From positions 1 to 44,878 of the forward strand of contig NZ_FOVI01000023.1 in the NCBI RefSeq assembly GCF_900115115.1: a stretch of DNA of 44,878 nt. The letters run 5' to 3'. Origin of the DNA: Paenimyroides ummariense. Its GTDB lineage: Bacteria; Bacteroidota; Bacteroidia; Flavobacteriales; Flavobacteriaceae. The translations under genes were made by a program, and so were the position numbers. The notes under the pieces are model-generated. The model was given only the letters and a program-made list of their open reading frames with translations. It made no database searches and was not told the DNA's origin. Below, in pieces: positions 24,582 to 33,671 of this stretch; position 1 is the stretch's first letter, and each line of letters begins with the position of its first letter.

Positions 24582-27500
24582 ATGCTTAAAAAAATAATAG
24601 ACAGGCCTGTAACGGCCACTGTAATATCACTTATCATCGTCATATTGGGTGTAATGGGTCTTATGAACCTTCCGGTTACAAGATTTCCAGATATCGCCCC
24701 TCCAACTGTTATGGTTTCCGGATCTTACCCCGGGGGTAACAGCGAGTCCGTAATACGTTCTGTTGTTACACCGTTGGAGGAGCAGATAAATGGTGTTGAA
24801 AATATGCAGTACATAAAATCAACAGCCAGTAACGACGGATCCTTTTCCGTATCTGTAATATTCAAGCAAGGTACGGATCCTGACCAGGCAGCCGTTAACG
24901 TACAAAACCGTGTGCAGCAGGCAACCCCAGTGTTGCCAGAAGAAGTTATACGGATGGGATTAACCACGTCAAAGCAGCAAAACAGCATGATTATGATCTT
25001 CAACCTGTATGCTGAAAAGGGGCAGTATGATGAGAAGTTCCTTCAGAATTATGCAAATATAAACCTTATACCTTCTATAAAGCGTGTCCCTGGAGTTGGT
25101 CAGGCGATGGTTTTCGGTGCGAAAGACTACTCTATGCGCGTCTGGCTTGATCCTAAAAAGATGGCTACTTACGGACTGGAACCGGCAGATGTAAATAACG
25201 CCATCGCAGATCAAAGTTTGGAATCAGCACCGGGAAAGCTCGGAGAAGAATCTAAAGCATCACTTGAATACATTATACGTTATAAGGGTAAAAAAAATCA
25301 GCCGGAGGATTTTGAAAATATCGTCATCAAAGGTGAAGGTGCAAACATTATTCGTCTGAAAGATGTTGCGCGCGTCGAGTTAGGTTCGATCAGCTACAGC
25401 GGTGACAACTTATCTAGTGGAAGAAAGGCCGTAACGATTGCGATCATGCAGACTTCGGGTTCAAATGCCAATGATATAGAGATCGGTGTTAACGAACAGA
25501 TTGAATCCTTGTCAAAGTCATTTCCTTCAGGAATCAAATATTACAAGCTTATGAGTACGAAAGATAGGCTTGATGAAGCTACTGGTCAGGTGAAAAGCAC
25601 GTTGATCGAAGCATTTATCCTTGTTTTTATAGTTGTATTCATATTTCTTCAAGACCTTAGATCTACGATTATCCCAGCTATTGCAGTTCCGGTAGCAATT
25701 GTGGGGACATTCTTCTTTCTTATGATCCTGGGATTCACCATAAACATCCTCACACTATTCGCACTCGTACTGGCCATAGGTATCGTCGTGGATGATGCGA
25801 TTGTCGTCGTGGAAGCTGTCCACAGTAAGATGGAAGGCACCGATCTGACTGCGAAGGAAGCTACCCATAGCGCCATGGGTGAGATTACCGGTGCGGTAAT
25901 ATCAATTACCCTTGTAATGTCTGCAGTATTTATACCGATAGGCTTCATGACAGGCTCTGCAGGAATGTTTTATAAGCAGTTCGCCTATACCCTGGCAATA
26001 GCTATCCTTATTTCTGCAGTAAATGCTTTGACACTGACGCCGGCGCTCTGTGCCCTTTTCCTTAAAAACACACATGGGTCTCATGCGGATGGAACTGAAA
26101 AGAAATCATTTACAAAACGTTTCGCTACCGCTTTTAACGCAGGTTTCAACAATTTTACAAACAGATATATCAGAGGGGTTAAGCTTTTAATTAAGAAAAA
26201 ATGGCTGGCTGCGATGTTCATTCTTACAACATTTTTAGCGGCGGGGTGGATGCTTTTCAGCACTCCGAAAAGCTTTATACCGATGGAAGATGACGGTTTC
26301 TTTATGTACTCTCTGACAATGCCGCCCGGAACCGGACTTACACCAACAACGGAGGCTGCAGCGAAGATTAACAAGGCTCTTAGTGAAATAGAAGCTATAG
26401 AGGAAAATACATCGATAACAGGATTCAATATGCTTAGCAACAGTGCGAGTTCTGCATACGGAACCGGTTTCGTCAAATTAAAACCGAGAGACCAGCGCGG
26501 TGATGTTAAAGATATTAATGAAATAACAAAACTTGTTGATGCTAAACTTTCAGAGATCAAAGAAGGTATGGTCTTTACATTCCGAATGCCACCGGTTGAA
26601 GGTTACGGAGTTAGTAATGGTGCTGAAATAGTGCTGCAGGACAGGTTGTCACGCAGTCCGGAGATCCTTACACAACAGGCGGACTCACTTATTTACAAGA
26701 TGATGGGAATTCCTGGTGTGGAAACGGCTTACACGACATTTCGCGCCGATTATCCCCAGTTGGAGCTTGAAGTTGATGAAGATAAGGCAAAGACGATGGG
26801 TGTGAGCGTTTCGGGACTGTTAAATACGATCCAAACCTATTTCGCTGGTGATCAATCGCAGAATTTTACCCGTTTCGGAAAATTCTACAGAGTTAGCGTT
26901 AAAGCTGACGGAGTATTTAGGATGGACGAACAGGCATTCAAAGATATTTTTGTTAAAAATTCAGGAGGTGAAATGGTACCTGTCAGCACATTAGTCCAAC
27001 TAAAAAAAGTTTATGGACCTGAGGTTGTCAACAGACATAATTTATTTAATTCTTTAACCATCAACGTGACACCGCAACCGGGAGTGAGTAACGGCCAGCT
27101 AATGGAAGGCTTGGAATATGTACTTAGCGATCTGCCATCTGACTTCAGTTACGAGTGGTCAGGATTAAGTCTTGAAGAACAATCGGCCGGAAATCAAACA
27201 GCCATAATTCTAAGTTTGTGCGTACTTTTCGTCTACTTACTTTTAGCTGCACAATATGAAAGTTACCTGCTTCCACTAGCAGTACTACTTTCTATTCCTA
27301 CCGGTCTTCTTGGAGCCTTTATAGGAACTAAACTTATAGGTTTTGACAATAACGTCTACGTTCAGGTCGGAATGATTATGCTTATAGGTCTGCTCGCCAA
27401 AAATGCTATACTTATCGTTGAATTTGCGGTTCAGCGACGAAAAGCGGGGCTAACTATTGTTGATTCGGCGATTGAAGCTTCAAAATCCAGATTGAGACCT

Positions 27501-27740
27501 ATTATCATGACCTCATTAGCTTTCATTGCAGGTATGATTCCCCTTATGATCTCTACAGGAGGGACTGCCGCAGGTAACCAGTCGATAAGTGTAAGTACAG
27601 CAACAGGCATGTTCACAGGTGTAGTTTTGGGAGTTTTCGCAATACCTATACTGTACATACTGTTTCAATACCTTCAGGAAAAGCTTTCAGGTAATAAAGA
27701 AGTTTCACATGAACTAAAAACTAACGAAAATGAAGAGTAA
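24582..27740 (+). CDS. RND-family (AcrB-like, HAE1) multidrug efflux permease
   Basis: A 1052-residue inner-membrane pump of full family length, with twelve membrane segments and two large periplasmic loops. The start IDRPVTATVISLIIVILGVM followed by LPVTRFPDIAPPTVMVSG is standard for HAE1 pumps. The proton-relay aspartates are in GIVVDDAIVVVEAVHSKMEG, TM10-11 has GLLAKNAILIVEFAVQ, and the drug-binding porter regions have the usual repeats. It exports hydrophobic compounds with the adaptor and TolC-like channel. It overlaps the channel gene by 11 bases. Confidence 0.96.
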   Translation: MLKKIIDRPVTATVISLIIVILGVMGLMNLPVTRFPDIAPPTVMVSGSYPGGNSESVIRSVVTPLEEQINGVENMQYIKSTASNDGSFSVSVIFKQGTDPDQAAVNVQNRVQQATPVLPEEVIRMGLTTSKQQNSMIMIFNLYAEKGQYDEKFLQNYANINLIPSIKRVPGVGQAMVFGAKDYSMRVWLDPKKMATYGLEPADVNNAIADQSLESAPGKLGEESKASLEYIIRYKGKKNQPEDFENIVIKGEGANIIRLKDVARVELGSISYSGDNLSSGRKAVTIAIMQTSGSNANDIEIGVNEQIESLSKSFPSGIKYYKLMSTKDRLDEATGQVKSTLIEAFILVFIVVFIFLQDLRSTIIPAIAVPVAIVGTFFFLMILGFTINILTLFALVLAIGIVVDDAIVVVEAVHSKMEGTDLTAKEATHSAMGEITGAVISITLVMSAVFIPIGFMTGSAGMFYKQFAYTLAIAILISAVNALTLTPALCALFLKNTHGSHADGTEKKSFTKRFATAFNAGFNNFTNRYIRGVKLLIKKKWLAAMFILTTFLAAGWMLFSTPKSFIPMEDDGFFMYSLTMPPGTGLTPTTEAAAKINKALSEIEAIEENTSITGFNMLSNSASSAYGTGFVKLKPRDQRGDVKDINEITKLVDAKLSEIKEGMVFTFRMPPVEGYGVSNGAEIVLQDRLSRSPEILTQQADSLIYKMMGIPGVETAYTTFRADYPQLELEVDEDKAKTMGVSVSGLLNTIQTYFAGDQSQNFTRFGKFYRVSVKADGVFRMDEQAFKDIFVKNSGGEMVPVSTLVQLKKVYGPEVVNRHNLFNSLTINVTPQPGVSNGQLMEGLEYVLSDLPSDFSYEWSGLSLEEQSAGNQTAIILSLCVLFVYLLLAAQYESYLLPLAVLLSIPTGLLGAFIGTKLIGFDNNVYVQVGMIMLIGLLAKNAILIVEFAVQRRKAGLTIVDSAIEASKSRLRPIIMTSLAFIAGMIPLMISTGGTAAGNQSISVSTATGMFTGVVLGVFAIPILYILFQYLQEKLSGNKEVSHELKTNENEE

Positions 27741-29148
27741 CATATTAAGCAATTTAATAATAGCCACCTTTCTTGCAGCTTTTTTTTCCGCATGTGCCGT
27801 TAGAAAGCCATATGCAAGACCCGAACTCGAGATGCCTGCAAAATATCGTACCGAAGTTAATGTGACAGCAGACACAATTCTTCTTCCATGGAAAGATTTC
27901 TTTAAAGATCCCAAGCTGGTGCACCTTATAGATAAAGCACTTGAGAAGAATGCCGACGTAACTATTGCATTGAAAACTATTGAACAGATGGAGCTGCAGT
28001 ATAAGCAGGCAAAGCTTTCATTGCTGCCTACCCTTGATTCCTCTTTAGGCGTTAACAGGAGCTACCCTTCAAAAAACAGCTTAAACGGATCTTTAGCGGA
28101 ACAGTTCACCGGAACCAAATACATAGACGATTTCAACGCCGGTCTTTCGCTGTCTTGGGAAGCAGACATATGGGGTAAAGCAAGGATGCAGCAGCAAAAG
28201 GCCAAAGCAGAATTTTTTGCTCAAAAGTATAATTATCAAGCCTTAAAAACCAGGCTGATCACTGAGGTAGCCTCTGCGTATTTTAATTTAATAAATTTGG
28301 ATCAACAACTGGAGATTGCAAAGGAGAATGCAGCACTGAGCGAAAGAACACTTCAAATGATCTCATTGCAATATGAATCAGGACTTGTAACCTCTTTAGG
28401 TATTGAGCAAGCAACTGCACAGAAAAAGACTGCAGAACTGATCATACCTTTGGCTGAACAAAATATTTTAATACAGGAAAACGCTTTAAGTATTCTTTGT
28501 GGCGAATATCCAACTGCAATTGAAAGAAAGGTCGGAATGGATCAGATCGTTCCCGACGACCTTTTTGTCAGCGGGGTCCCTGCTTCTTTACTTAGCCGAA
28601 GACCCGATGTGCAGGCTGCAGAATATAACCTAATATCTTTTAATGCGCAGGCAGGACTGGCAAAAGCTGCCATGTATCCTTCCTTCAGCCTGACAGCCCA
28701 AGCAGGTACGAACTCTTTCAAGTTCAATACGTGGTTCGACCTTCCTGGCTCGTTAACTAAAAACCTTGCTGCAAATCTGGCCCAGCCAATCTTCCAGCAA
28801 GGTCAACTGAAAACAGCTTATCGTTCATCATTGCTGGAGCAAGAAAAAGCATCCATACAATTTAGACAAACCGTAATGACGGCTGTGAGCGAAGTTTCTG
28901 ATGCACTCGGCCGATTAGAAGGTGTGGATAAGCGACTTGTTCTGACTCAAGAGCAGTCAACCTCGCTTAAAAAAGCGACGGCAGATGCAACGCTCCTTTA
29001 TCAGAACGGAACGGCATCGTACCTTGAAGTTATTACTGCGCAAAACAGCAAACTTCAAAATGATCTTGAACTTATAAATCTGAACATGGAAAAGCTCAAC
29101 AATATCGTTGAACTATACAAAGCTCTGGGTGGAGGAACCGATAAATAA
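27730..29148 (+). CDS. TolC/NodT-type outer-membrane efflux lipoprotein
   Basis: A 472-residue outer-membrane factor. The signal peptide ends with a lipobox (FFSACAVRKP, Cys22). Two repeats of the OEP family follow, with SLSWEADIWGKARMQQQKA, RRPDVQAAEYNLISFNAQAG and QNGTASYLEVITAQNSKLQN all typical of the NodT/OprM branch. It forms the exit duct of the RND pump. It begins 11 bases inside the permease gene, so translation is coupled. A strong terminator hairpin follows. Confidence 0.95.
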   Translation: MKSNILSNLIIATFLAAFFSACAVRKPYARPELEMPAKYRTEVNVTADTILLPWKDFFKDPKLVHLIDKALEKNADVTIALKTIEQMELQYKQAKLSLLPTLDSSLGVNRSYPSKNSLNGSLAEQFTGTKYIDDFNAGLSLSWEADIWGKARMQQQKAKAEFFAQKYNYQALKTRLITEVASAYFNLINLDQQLEIAKENAALSERTLQMISLQYESGLVTSLGIEQATAQKKTAELIIPLAEQNILIQENALSILCGEYPTAIERKVGMDQIVPDDLFVSGVPASLLSRRPDVQAAEYNLISFNAQAGLAKAAMYPSFSLTAQAGTNSFKFNTWFDLPGSLTKNLAANLAQPIFQQGQLKTAYRSSLLEQEKASIQFRQTVMTAVSEVSDALGRLEGVDKRLVLTQEQSTSLKKATADATLLYQNGTASYLEVITAQNSKLQNDLELINLNMEKLNNIVELYKALGGGTDK

Positions 29149-29207
29149 GAGTTGAACATAAATGACTTCCGGATAAACAGGAAGTCAAGCTGATTGTTGT
29201 TGTCAGA

Positions 29208-29229
29208 GATACCTCCCCCGGGAGGTATC
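29208..29229 (+). terminator. terminator of the RND operon
   Basis: GATACCTCC (29208-29216) and GGAGGTATC (29221-29229) form a GC-rich hairpin with a four-base loop, followed by ATCTTTT. A weaker hairpin GACTTCC/GGAAGTC lies just before it (29164-29186). Confidence 0.75.
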
Positions 29230-29436
29230 ATCTTTTAACAAACCAAAATAAACCAAAGGAAAATGAATCTAAAAACAGATTAAGAAAGGGCTTCAATCAC
29301 CATCGTAGTCCGTATAAAGAATTAGTTACGTAGACCTTAGGAAATCATTTACCTAACAGTCAAAAGGTTGATCTTATTTTTCGTAAATCTAATTGCAAGG
29401 AAATACTCAAAAAATCAAAATAATCAAGTAAAACGT

Positions 29437-30048
29437 ATGGACATCCGTATAGAAAAATTAAGTTATAAAAATTTGGGTAAAATCAAGGATTTTATCGGTA
29501 AGGAAAATATTTTTACAAAGTTTTCCAGAAATAAATTGGAGTTCTATATTTATAGTAGATATTATATCAACGGTGAAATATCGAAAACTACACATACTTA
29601 TGCCGCCTATTTAGATAAGCAGTTAGCTGGCTTTTTGCTTGCAACAATTGACAACAAACCAAAGCAATACAATTCAAAGCTGAGAAAGATATATACTGTC
29701 CTGTTGAAATTGACTGTAAGACTATTGAATGCAGAGGGATTAAGCGTGTACCATAATAACAGGAAGTTAATGCTATCAGAGCTAAAAAAGAATTATAAAA
29801 CAGAAGGGGAACTTAACTTGCTGGCGATTGAACCCTTGATGCAAGGTACGGGTATCGGCACTGCACTGCTTAACAAGTTTCAGGAAGACCAAAAAGAAAA
29901 AAATATATTCCTGTTCACAGATTCAGGTCCGCAATATAAATTCTATATAAAGGAAGGGTTTGAACAGGGAAGCAACAGACTTATTTTTCTTGAAAATTAT
30001 AGTAAGAAAATAGCTTTAACCTATTTTATATGTACCAAGAAACTGTAA
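29437..30048 (+). CDS. GNAT-family acetyltransferase
   Basis: About 203 residues from the ATG at 29437; a frame open from 29368 lacks a better start. The GNAT signs are TYAAYLDKQLAGFLLATIDN (beta strand 4 area), GELNLLAIEPLMQGTGIGTA with the QGTGIG pyrophosphate loop, and FLFTDSGPQYKFYIKEGF near the end. The protein is basic and may modify a small molecule. It stands alone after the RND operon terminator, with no clear promoter repeats. It could be a cargo resistance or detoxification gene. Confidence 0.8.
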   Translation: MDIRIEKLSYKNLGKIKDFIGKENIFTKFSRNKLEFYIYSRYYINGEISKTTHTYAAYLDKQLAGFLLATIDNKPKQYNSKLRKIYTVLLKLTVRLLNAEGLSVYHNNRKLMLSELKKNYKTEGELNLLAIEPLMQGTGIGTALLNKFQEDQKEKNIFLFTDSGPQYKFYIKEGFEQGSNRLIFLENYSKKIALTYFICTKKL

Positions 30049-30123
30049 AGTTAAAACAAATTTTGAATTTAATTTTACAGTATCGGCAAAAAGCCAATAA
30101 TATCAAGGCACTTTTTCGAAAAT

Positions 30124-30711
30124 TCAATCTTGAGATAAATTTATAGATTTCAAATTATTGATTTTTAACTTATTAAGTGCTTTCACGCCGTATCCTGTGT
30201 AATAAATATGATTTTCTAACAACTGAATTTTTTTTAATCTCCACTCTTGATCTGAATAACTTTGACCTAGGTACTCCCCTTCTTCGTAACGGAGTAAAGT
30301 TAGATACTTGCGAAAGTTACAACTGCTAAGGAAGCACATATCGGCATCGCGTAGAATCATTTCGAACATATTTACAGGAACTGAACTTTTTTTGGTAGCT
30401 CCAATACACGTACGCACAGCTTGTATGAACTCATCATTGCAATCCATTTTTTTTAGAAATTCAGCTGCAATTTTTTTGCTTTCTTCCTCATGATCCAAAT
30501 ATTTCTTAATATAGCCCGTATCCTGAAACCATGCTGCTACTATCAGTATTTCAGTTTCAACATTATTTAATTCACAGTATTCTGCAATTTCCTTAACTGA
30601 TGAAACCACGTCAAAGGTCCTATGCAGGCTATGAAAGTGCAGCTTATGTGAAAGTTTTTCGGAAAGTAACCAAATCACATAATTTTTAGTTTTTGCTATA
30701 ATGTTATTCAT
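30124..30711 (-). CDS. HD-domain protein with an altered HD motif
   Basis: A 195-residue protein of the HD phosphohydrolase superfamily, close in look to the HD part of large Bacteroidota HD/membrane proteins. The first metal His is in LHFHSLHRTFDVVSS. The HD pair reads WFQDTGY, so the histidine of the usual WFHDTGY is Gln, while the aspartate is kept. Later conserved parts are LDHEEESKKIAAEFL and LRDADMCFLSSCNFRKY. Loss of one metal ligand could lower or alter activity, or the protein may bind a nucleotide without cutting it. Next to it, on the same strand, is a six- to seven-TM protein gene. Confidence 0.8.
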   Translation of the reverse strand: MNNIIAKTKNYVIWLLSEKLSHKLHFHSLHRTFDVVSSVKEIAEYCELNNVETEILIVAAWFQDTGYIKKYLDHEEESKKIAAEFLKKMDCNDEFIQAVRTCIGATKKSSVPVNMFEMILRDADMCFLSSCNFRKYLTLLRYEEGEYLGQSYSDQEWRLKKIQLLENHIYYTGYGVKALNKLKINNLKSINLSQD

Positions 30712-31034
30712 TTTATAAACTGATAAATCTATTTATCCTACATTTTATATTTAATAGATCCGTCTTTAGATCCCTTATCCCAATGTCCAAAGATTTAACT
30801 TTCCTGTTAAGTTCTCGCAATGATCTCTAAAACCGTACAAATTACATGATTTATATACTATGAGACGCGATAGAAAATAATCCTTCACCCGCAAATCTTA
30901 TCAATATTGATTCCCCGTGAAAAAATTCCTCTATGTAATCGAGCGTTTTATTATTACAACTCTATAAATTTCCAGTACATTACCTTACTTTATTTTAAGT
31001 TTAGTAAGAGAAATTGTATAATTTTTTTTATCAC
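30712..31034. other. 323-base gap without a supported gene
   Basis: AT-rich DNA upstream of the HD gene and downstream of the membrane-protein gene. No frame, hairpin or consensus promoter that I would name. It presumably carries the HD gene's promoter. Confidence 0.4.
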
Positions 31035-31703
31035 CTACATGTAAAGATCCCTATCTGCATCCCAATTTTTAGATAATGCTTCTGAATATTCTTTTTCTAT
31101 CATTTCAATTTTACTGTACACGTTAAAGCTCACTTTTTCAGGAAAAGTATTAAGCTTCCTCATCTTAAAGAACAAACCAAACTTAAAGAGAAAAGCAATA
31201 AAAAAGAGTAAGCCTAAATAAGGATTTGCTATGTTGTCCGGTTCCAAGCGCAAAAAAAGTATCAGAATCATGGTTAAGCACAAATAGCACAAAAAAATCG
31301 CGCTACGCCAGTTGATCTTTCCATAGCCCTGAAAGTATTTAATTGTTGCCAGGTTTTGTGTAAACAAAAAAGTGCAAGATACAATCAGAAGATATGTTTC
31401 AATCACTAAATTGTTGGTAGTCATTAGAAGTACGCCAACAATTAAATTTAATATTGAAAAGTTTATAAGTAAATCGAAGAGGCTGGTATTCTGCTTATTT
31501 TTAAAAGTGAAGAAAAAATCCAGATAACTAATAACCAATATAAGCAGAGCCGTGATTTTGTGCATAGGAAAGGTCAGATCCAGCATAGGACCGAAAAAAG
31601 TCCAAACTGACATTAAAAGTAGTGCTGTACCTTCCATCATATATATGGAAGTATAAAGGATTTTTTGCTTAAAGAATTTTAAAGTACTCATAAAACTGAA
31701 CAT
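31035..31703 (-). CDS. multi-pass membrane protein, unknown function
   Basis: A 222-residue protein with about six hydrophobic segments (20-36, 46-66, 78-95, 102-118, 133-152, 160-180) and a charged C-terminal tail (VYSKIEMIEKEYSEALSKNW). I recognise no family. Two ATG codons are possible (31703 and 31691). It is on the same strand as the HD-domain gene, upstream of it by 320 bases, so they may be functionally linked but perhaps not one operon. Repeats of the TTCAGT type facing this gene lie about 230-270 bases upstream. Confidence 0.7.
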   Translation of the reverse strand: MFSFMSTLKFFKQKILYTSIYMMEGTALLLMSVWTFFGPMLDLTFPMHKITALLILVISYLDFFFTFKNKQNTSLFDLLINFSILNLIVGVLLMTTNNLVIETYLLIVSCTFLFTQNLATIKYFQGYGKINWRSAIFLCYLCLTMILILFLRLEPDNIANPYLGLLFFIAFLFKFGLFFKMRKLNTFPEKVSFNVYSKIEMIEKEYSEALSKNWDADRDLYM

Positions 31704-31927
31704 TTATGTTTATTAAAAATCGCAATTATTAACCAAAACGCTTAAACATATTACGGAAAATCAAAATTTCCACATTTCTTCCATTAGGCAGACAGCTGTA
31801 ATATCCTGCATTATCTTTTTGAACATGTTACTATTTGTAAAGTAGCCTGTAATGTGTAATCTCAGGTCAATAATTATGATATTTGAATACAAATAACTAC
31901 AGATATTCGAAGGAAAAGAGCTTAAAT
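31704..31927. other. intergenic stretch between the membrane-protein gene and the repeat clusters
   Basis: First part of the 477-base gap between the divergent 31035-31703 and 32181-32747 genes. I see no gene. It includes GTTATTTG on the minus strand (31897-31890), a poor -7 candidate 39 bp from the minus-facing repeat at 31936. Confidence 0.35.
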
Positions 31928-31957
31928 CTAACTGAAGCGTATAAAATCGTTACTGAA
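31928..31957 (-). promoter_or_regulatory. two minus-facing copies of the TTCAGT repeat
   Basis: Read on the minus strand, TTCAGTAAC (31957-31949) and TTCAGTTAG (31936-31928) are 21 bp apart, and the first is identical to the first repeat of the 32181 gene's promoter. They face the 31035-31703 gene, but no strong -7 box lies in the expected place. They may serve that gene or act as a distal site. Confidence 0.5.
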
Positions 31958-32061
31958 GCGAAAATACTGATTTGCAGAAGTATTATACCCTATTTTTACT
32001 ATATTAAAACTGACAATAAATCTTATAGAGAACGATACAAAACGATGATCTAAATGTGTGC

Positions 32062-32151
32062 TTCAGTAACTAAACGTAATCGCTTCAGTAGTTATTTTAT
32101 CCCTTTCAGTAATCTTTCACCCAACCTGCGATCGATAGCGATATACTTTTG
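32062..32151 (+). promoter_or_regulatory. promoter with three 21-22-bp-phased repeats before the second beta-barrel gene
   Basis: The repeats are TTCAGTAAC (32062-32070), TTCAGTAGT (32084-32092) and TTCAGTAAT (32105-32113), starting 22 and 21 bp apart. An exact TAnnTTTG box, TACTTTTG (32144-32151), starts 39 bp after the third repeat, and the ATG follows 37 bases from the box start. This is the clearest of the four repeat promoters. Confidence 0.75.
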
Positions 32152-32180
32152 TAACATAATAATTATTAAAATTTATTGAA

Positions 32181-32747
32181 ATGAAAAAACTGATTTTTAC
32201 AGGACTATTGTTAGTTATAACAACCTTAACGGTTAAAGCACAAAGTATTGAGCTGATTCCCAAAGCAGGTATTAATCTGTCCAACCAAAAAATAGAACAC
32301 TTTAACGGTGAGAAAAATAAACTAAATTTCCAGGGCGGTCTGGGAGTAAATATCCCAACAGGTATTAAAAACTTTTCTATTCAGCCGGAAATAAACTTCG
32401 TAGGTAAAGGGACGAAATTTAAATATTTAAACCACAGCAGTGAAATTAATCTAAACTATCTGGAAGCGCCGGTGCTGGCAAAGTATTCATACGGTGTCGG
32501 ATATGTAAACGCAGGACCTGCGGTGGGATTTCTAATAGATAAAGATTCCAAAATTCCAAACTACGCGGGAAAATTAAACCGTGTAGAGTTCAGCATTCAT
32601 ATGGGTGCAGGTGTGGCTATACCGCTAGGACCCGGTAAAGTCATAGTTGACGGCAGATATGTGCTCGGGTTGAACAGTTTAAGTAAATCCACAGAAATTA
32701 AAAATACAGGTATTATAATATCGGCAGGATATGCCTTCGCATTGTAA
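32181..32747 (+). CDS. PorT-like outer-membrane beta-barrel protein (paralogue)
   Basis: A 188-residue protein with a signal peptide (KKLIFTGLLLVITTLTVKA, cut before QSIELIP). It shares ordered blocks with the protein at 22407-22994: IPKAGINLSNQKIEHFNGEK, LNFQGGLGVNIPTG, FSIQPEINFVGKG, NLNYLEAPVLAKYSYGVGYV and ISAGYAFAL at the C-terminus, the usual aromatic-type barrel end. The two are duplicates in the same putative regulon. Function unknown; probably an envelope-stress or adhesion-type small barrel. A terminator hairpin follows. Confidence 0.85.
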   Translation: MKKLIFTGLLLVITTLTVKAQSIELIPKAGINLSNQKIEHFNGEKNKLNFQGGLGVNIPTGIKNFSIQPEINFVGKGTKFKYLNHSSEINLNYLEAPVLAKYSYGVGYVNAGPAVGFLIDKDSKIPNYAGKLNRVEFSIHMGAGVAIPLGPGKVIVDGRYVLGLNSLSKSTEIKNTGIIISAGYAFAL

Positions 32748-32767
32748 TCTAAAAACGTATTTAATAA

Positions 32768-32801
32768 GGAAACACGCATTGTACAGCAATGCGGTGTTTC
32801 C
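32768..32801 (+). terminator. terminator after the second beta-barrel gene
   Basis: GGAAACACGCATTG and CAATGCGGTGTTTCC pair over 14 bp with one bulged base and a five-base loop. It lies between the OMP stop and the Usp start. The T-tract after it is short, so read-through into usp is possible. Confidence 0.6.
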
Positions 32802-32832
32802 AACTTTAGTAACCCACAGAAAATAGTTAAAT

Positions 32833-33609
32833 ATGAAAACAATCATAATTACCACAGATTTTTCCAATGTTGCAGATAATGCAATGATTTGTACATTAAA
32901 TGCTATAAGTGAGAAGGACTATAAAGTTGTACTATTTTATCACGATATATCTTATAATGATGTACTTAATGCGACACTTAAAAGTAATAATATTAATACT
33001 ATATCGCCCGATCAAAAAGATCAGATTTCCGAGCTTTGTAGTTCTCTGAAGGAAATATTTGAAGTTGAAGTAATTCCATACATAGCAGCGGGTGATTTTC
33101 ACGAACAGATGTTGATATGCTGTCACAATTTTTGTGCAGATTTAATAGTTATGGGAGTAGAAGATAAATTTTTTAGTCAATTTTTTCGCGATAATACATA
33201 TCGTTTAATAAATTCTGTAAAATTACCAGTGTTAATCATACCATCAAATGCTAAATTCAAGCAGCTTAAAAACATTTTTATAGCAGTTGATATAACGAGG
33301 GCTGACTATAGATCAATACGTGAAAATGCAAATCTCTTTATACAGCACTTTAATACGCAAGTAGAAGTTTTACATGTCAACAGCAGCATTTCTTTGCCTC
33401 AAGAAAAATTGCCGCGCTACGATGAAGGATTTTCACTAACAGAAATTGAACTTTTTTATCAAAATACTACTTCGGATAATGATGGGTATGGAGAAATAGA
33501 TGAAATTATCAATTCGCATCGCGATTTGCTGTTAATACTTCCATCTGGAGAAAGTTTCCACGATTCATCAGCAAAAAATAATAATCCTGATTTGAGCTTT
33601 GGTAACTAA
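32833..33609 (+). CDS. universal stress protein (tandem UspA-like, partly degenerate)
   Basis: A 258-residue protein. The first UspA domain starts KTIIITTDFSNVADNAMICT and ends DLIVMGVEDKFFSQFFRDNT with YRLINSVKLPVLIIPSNAKF, the usual strand 4-5 region. The second half restarts at LKNIFIAVDITRADYRSIRE but lacks the full G-x2-G-x9-G(S/T) nucleotide signature, so it is probably degenerate. Family members bind ATP or act in stress tolerance. It follows the second beta-barrel gene by 85 bases and is followed by its own terminator. Confidence 0.8.
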   Translation: MKTIIITTDFSNVADNAMICTLNAISEKDYKVVLFYHDISYNDVLNATLKSNNINTISPDQKDQISELCSSLKEIFEVEVIPYIAAGDFHEQMLICCHNFCADLIVMGVEDKFFSQFFRDNTYRLINSVKLPVLIIPSNAKFKQLKNIFIAVDITRADYRSIRENANLFIQHFNTQVEVLHVNSSISLPQEKLPRYDEGFSLTEIELFYQNTTSDNDGYGEIDEIINSHRDLLLILPSGESFHDSSAKNNNPDLSFGN

Positions 33610-33671
33610 TCAATGTTTATGGTTTGTATTTAAAATATTGATGATTAATATTATAAGTTATGTTAATTCAG

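Noticed and set aside
29292..29300. TTCAATCAC before the GNAT gene as a possible regulon repeat
   Set aside because: No second or third copy at 21 bp on either side.
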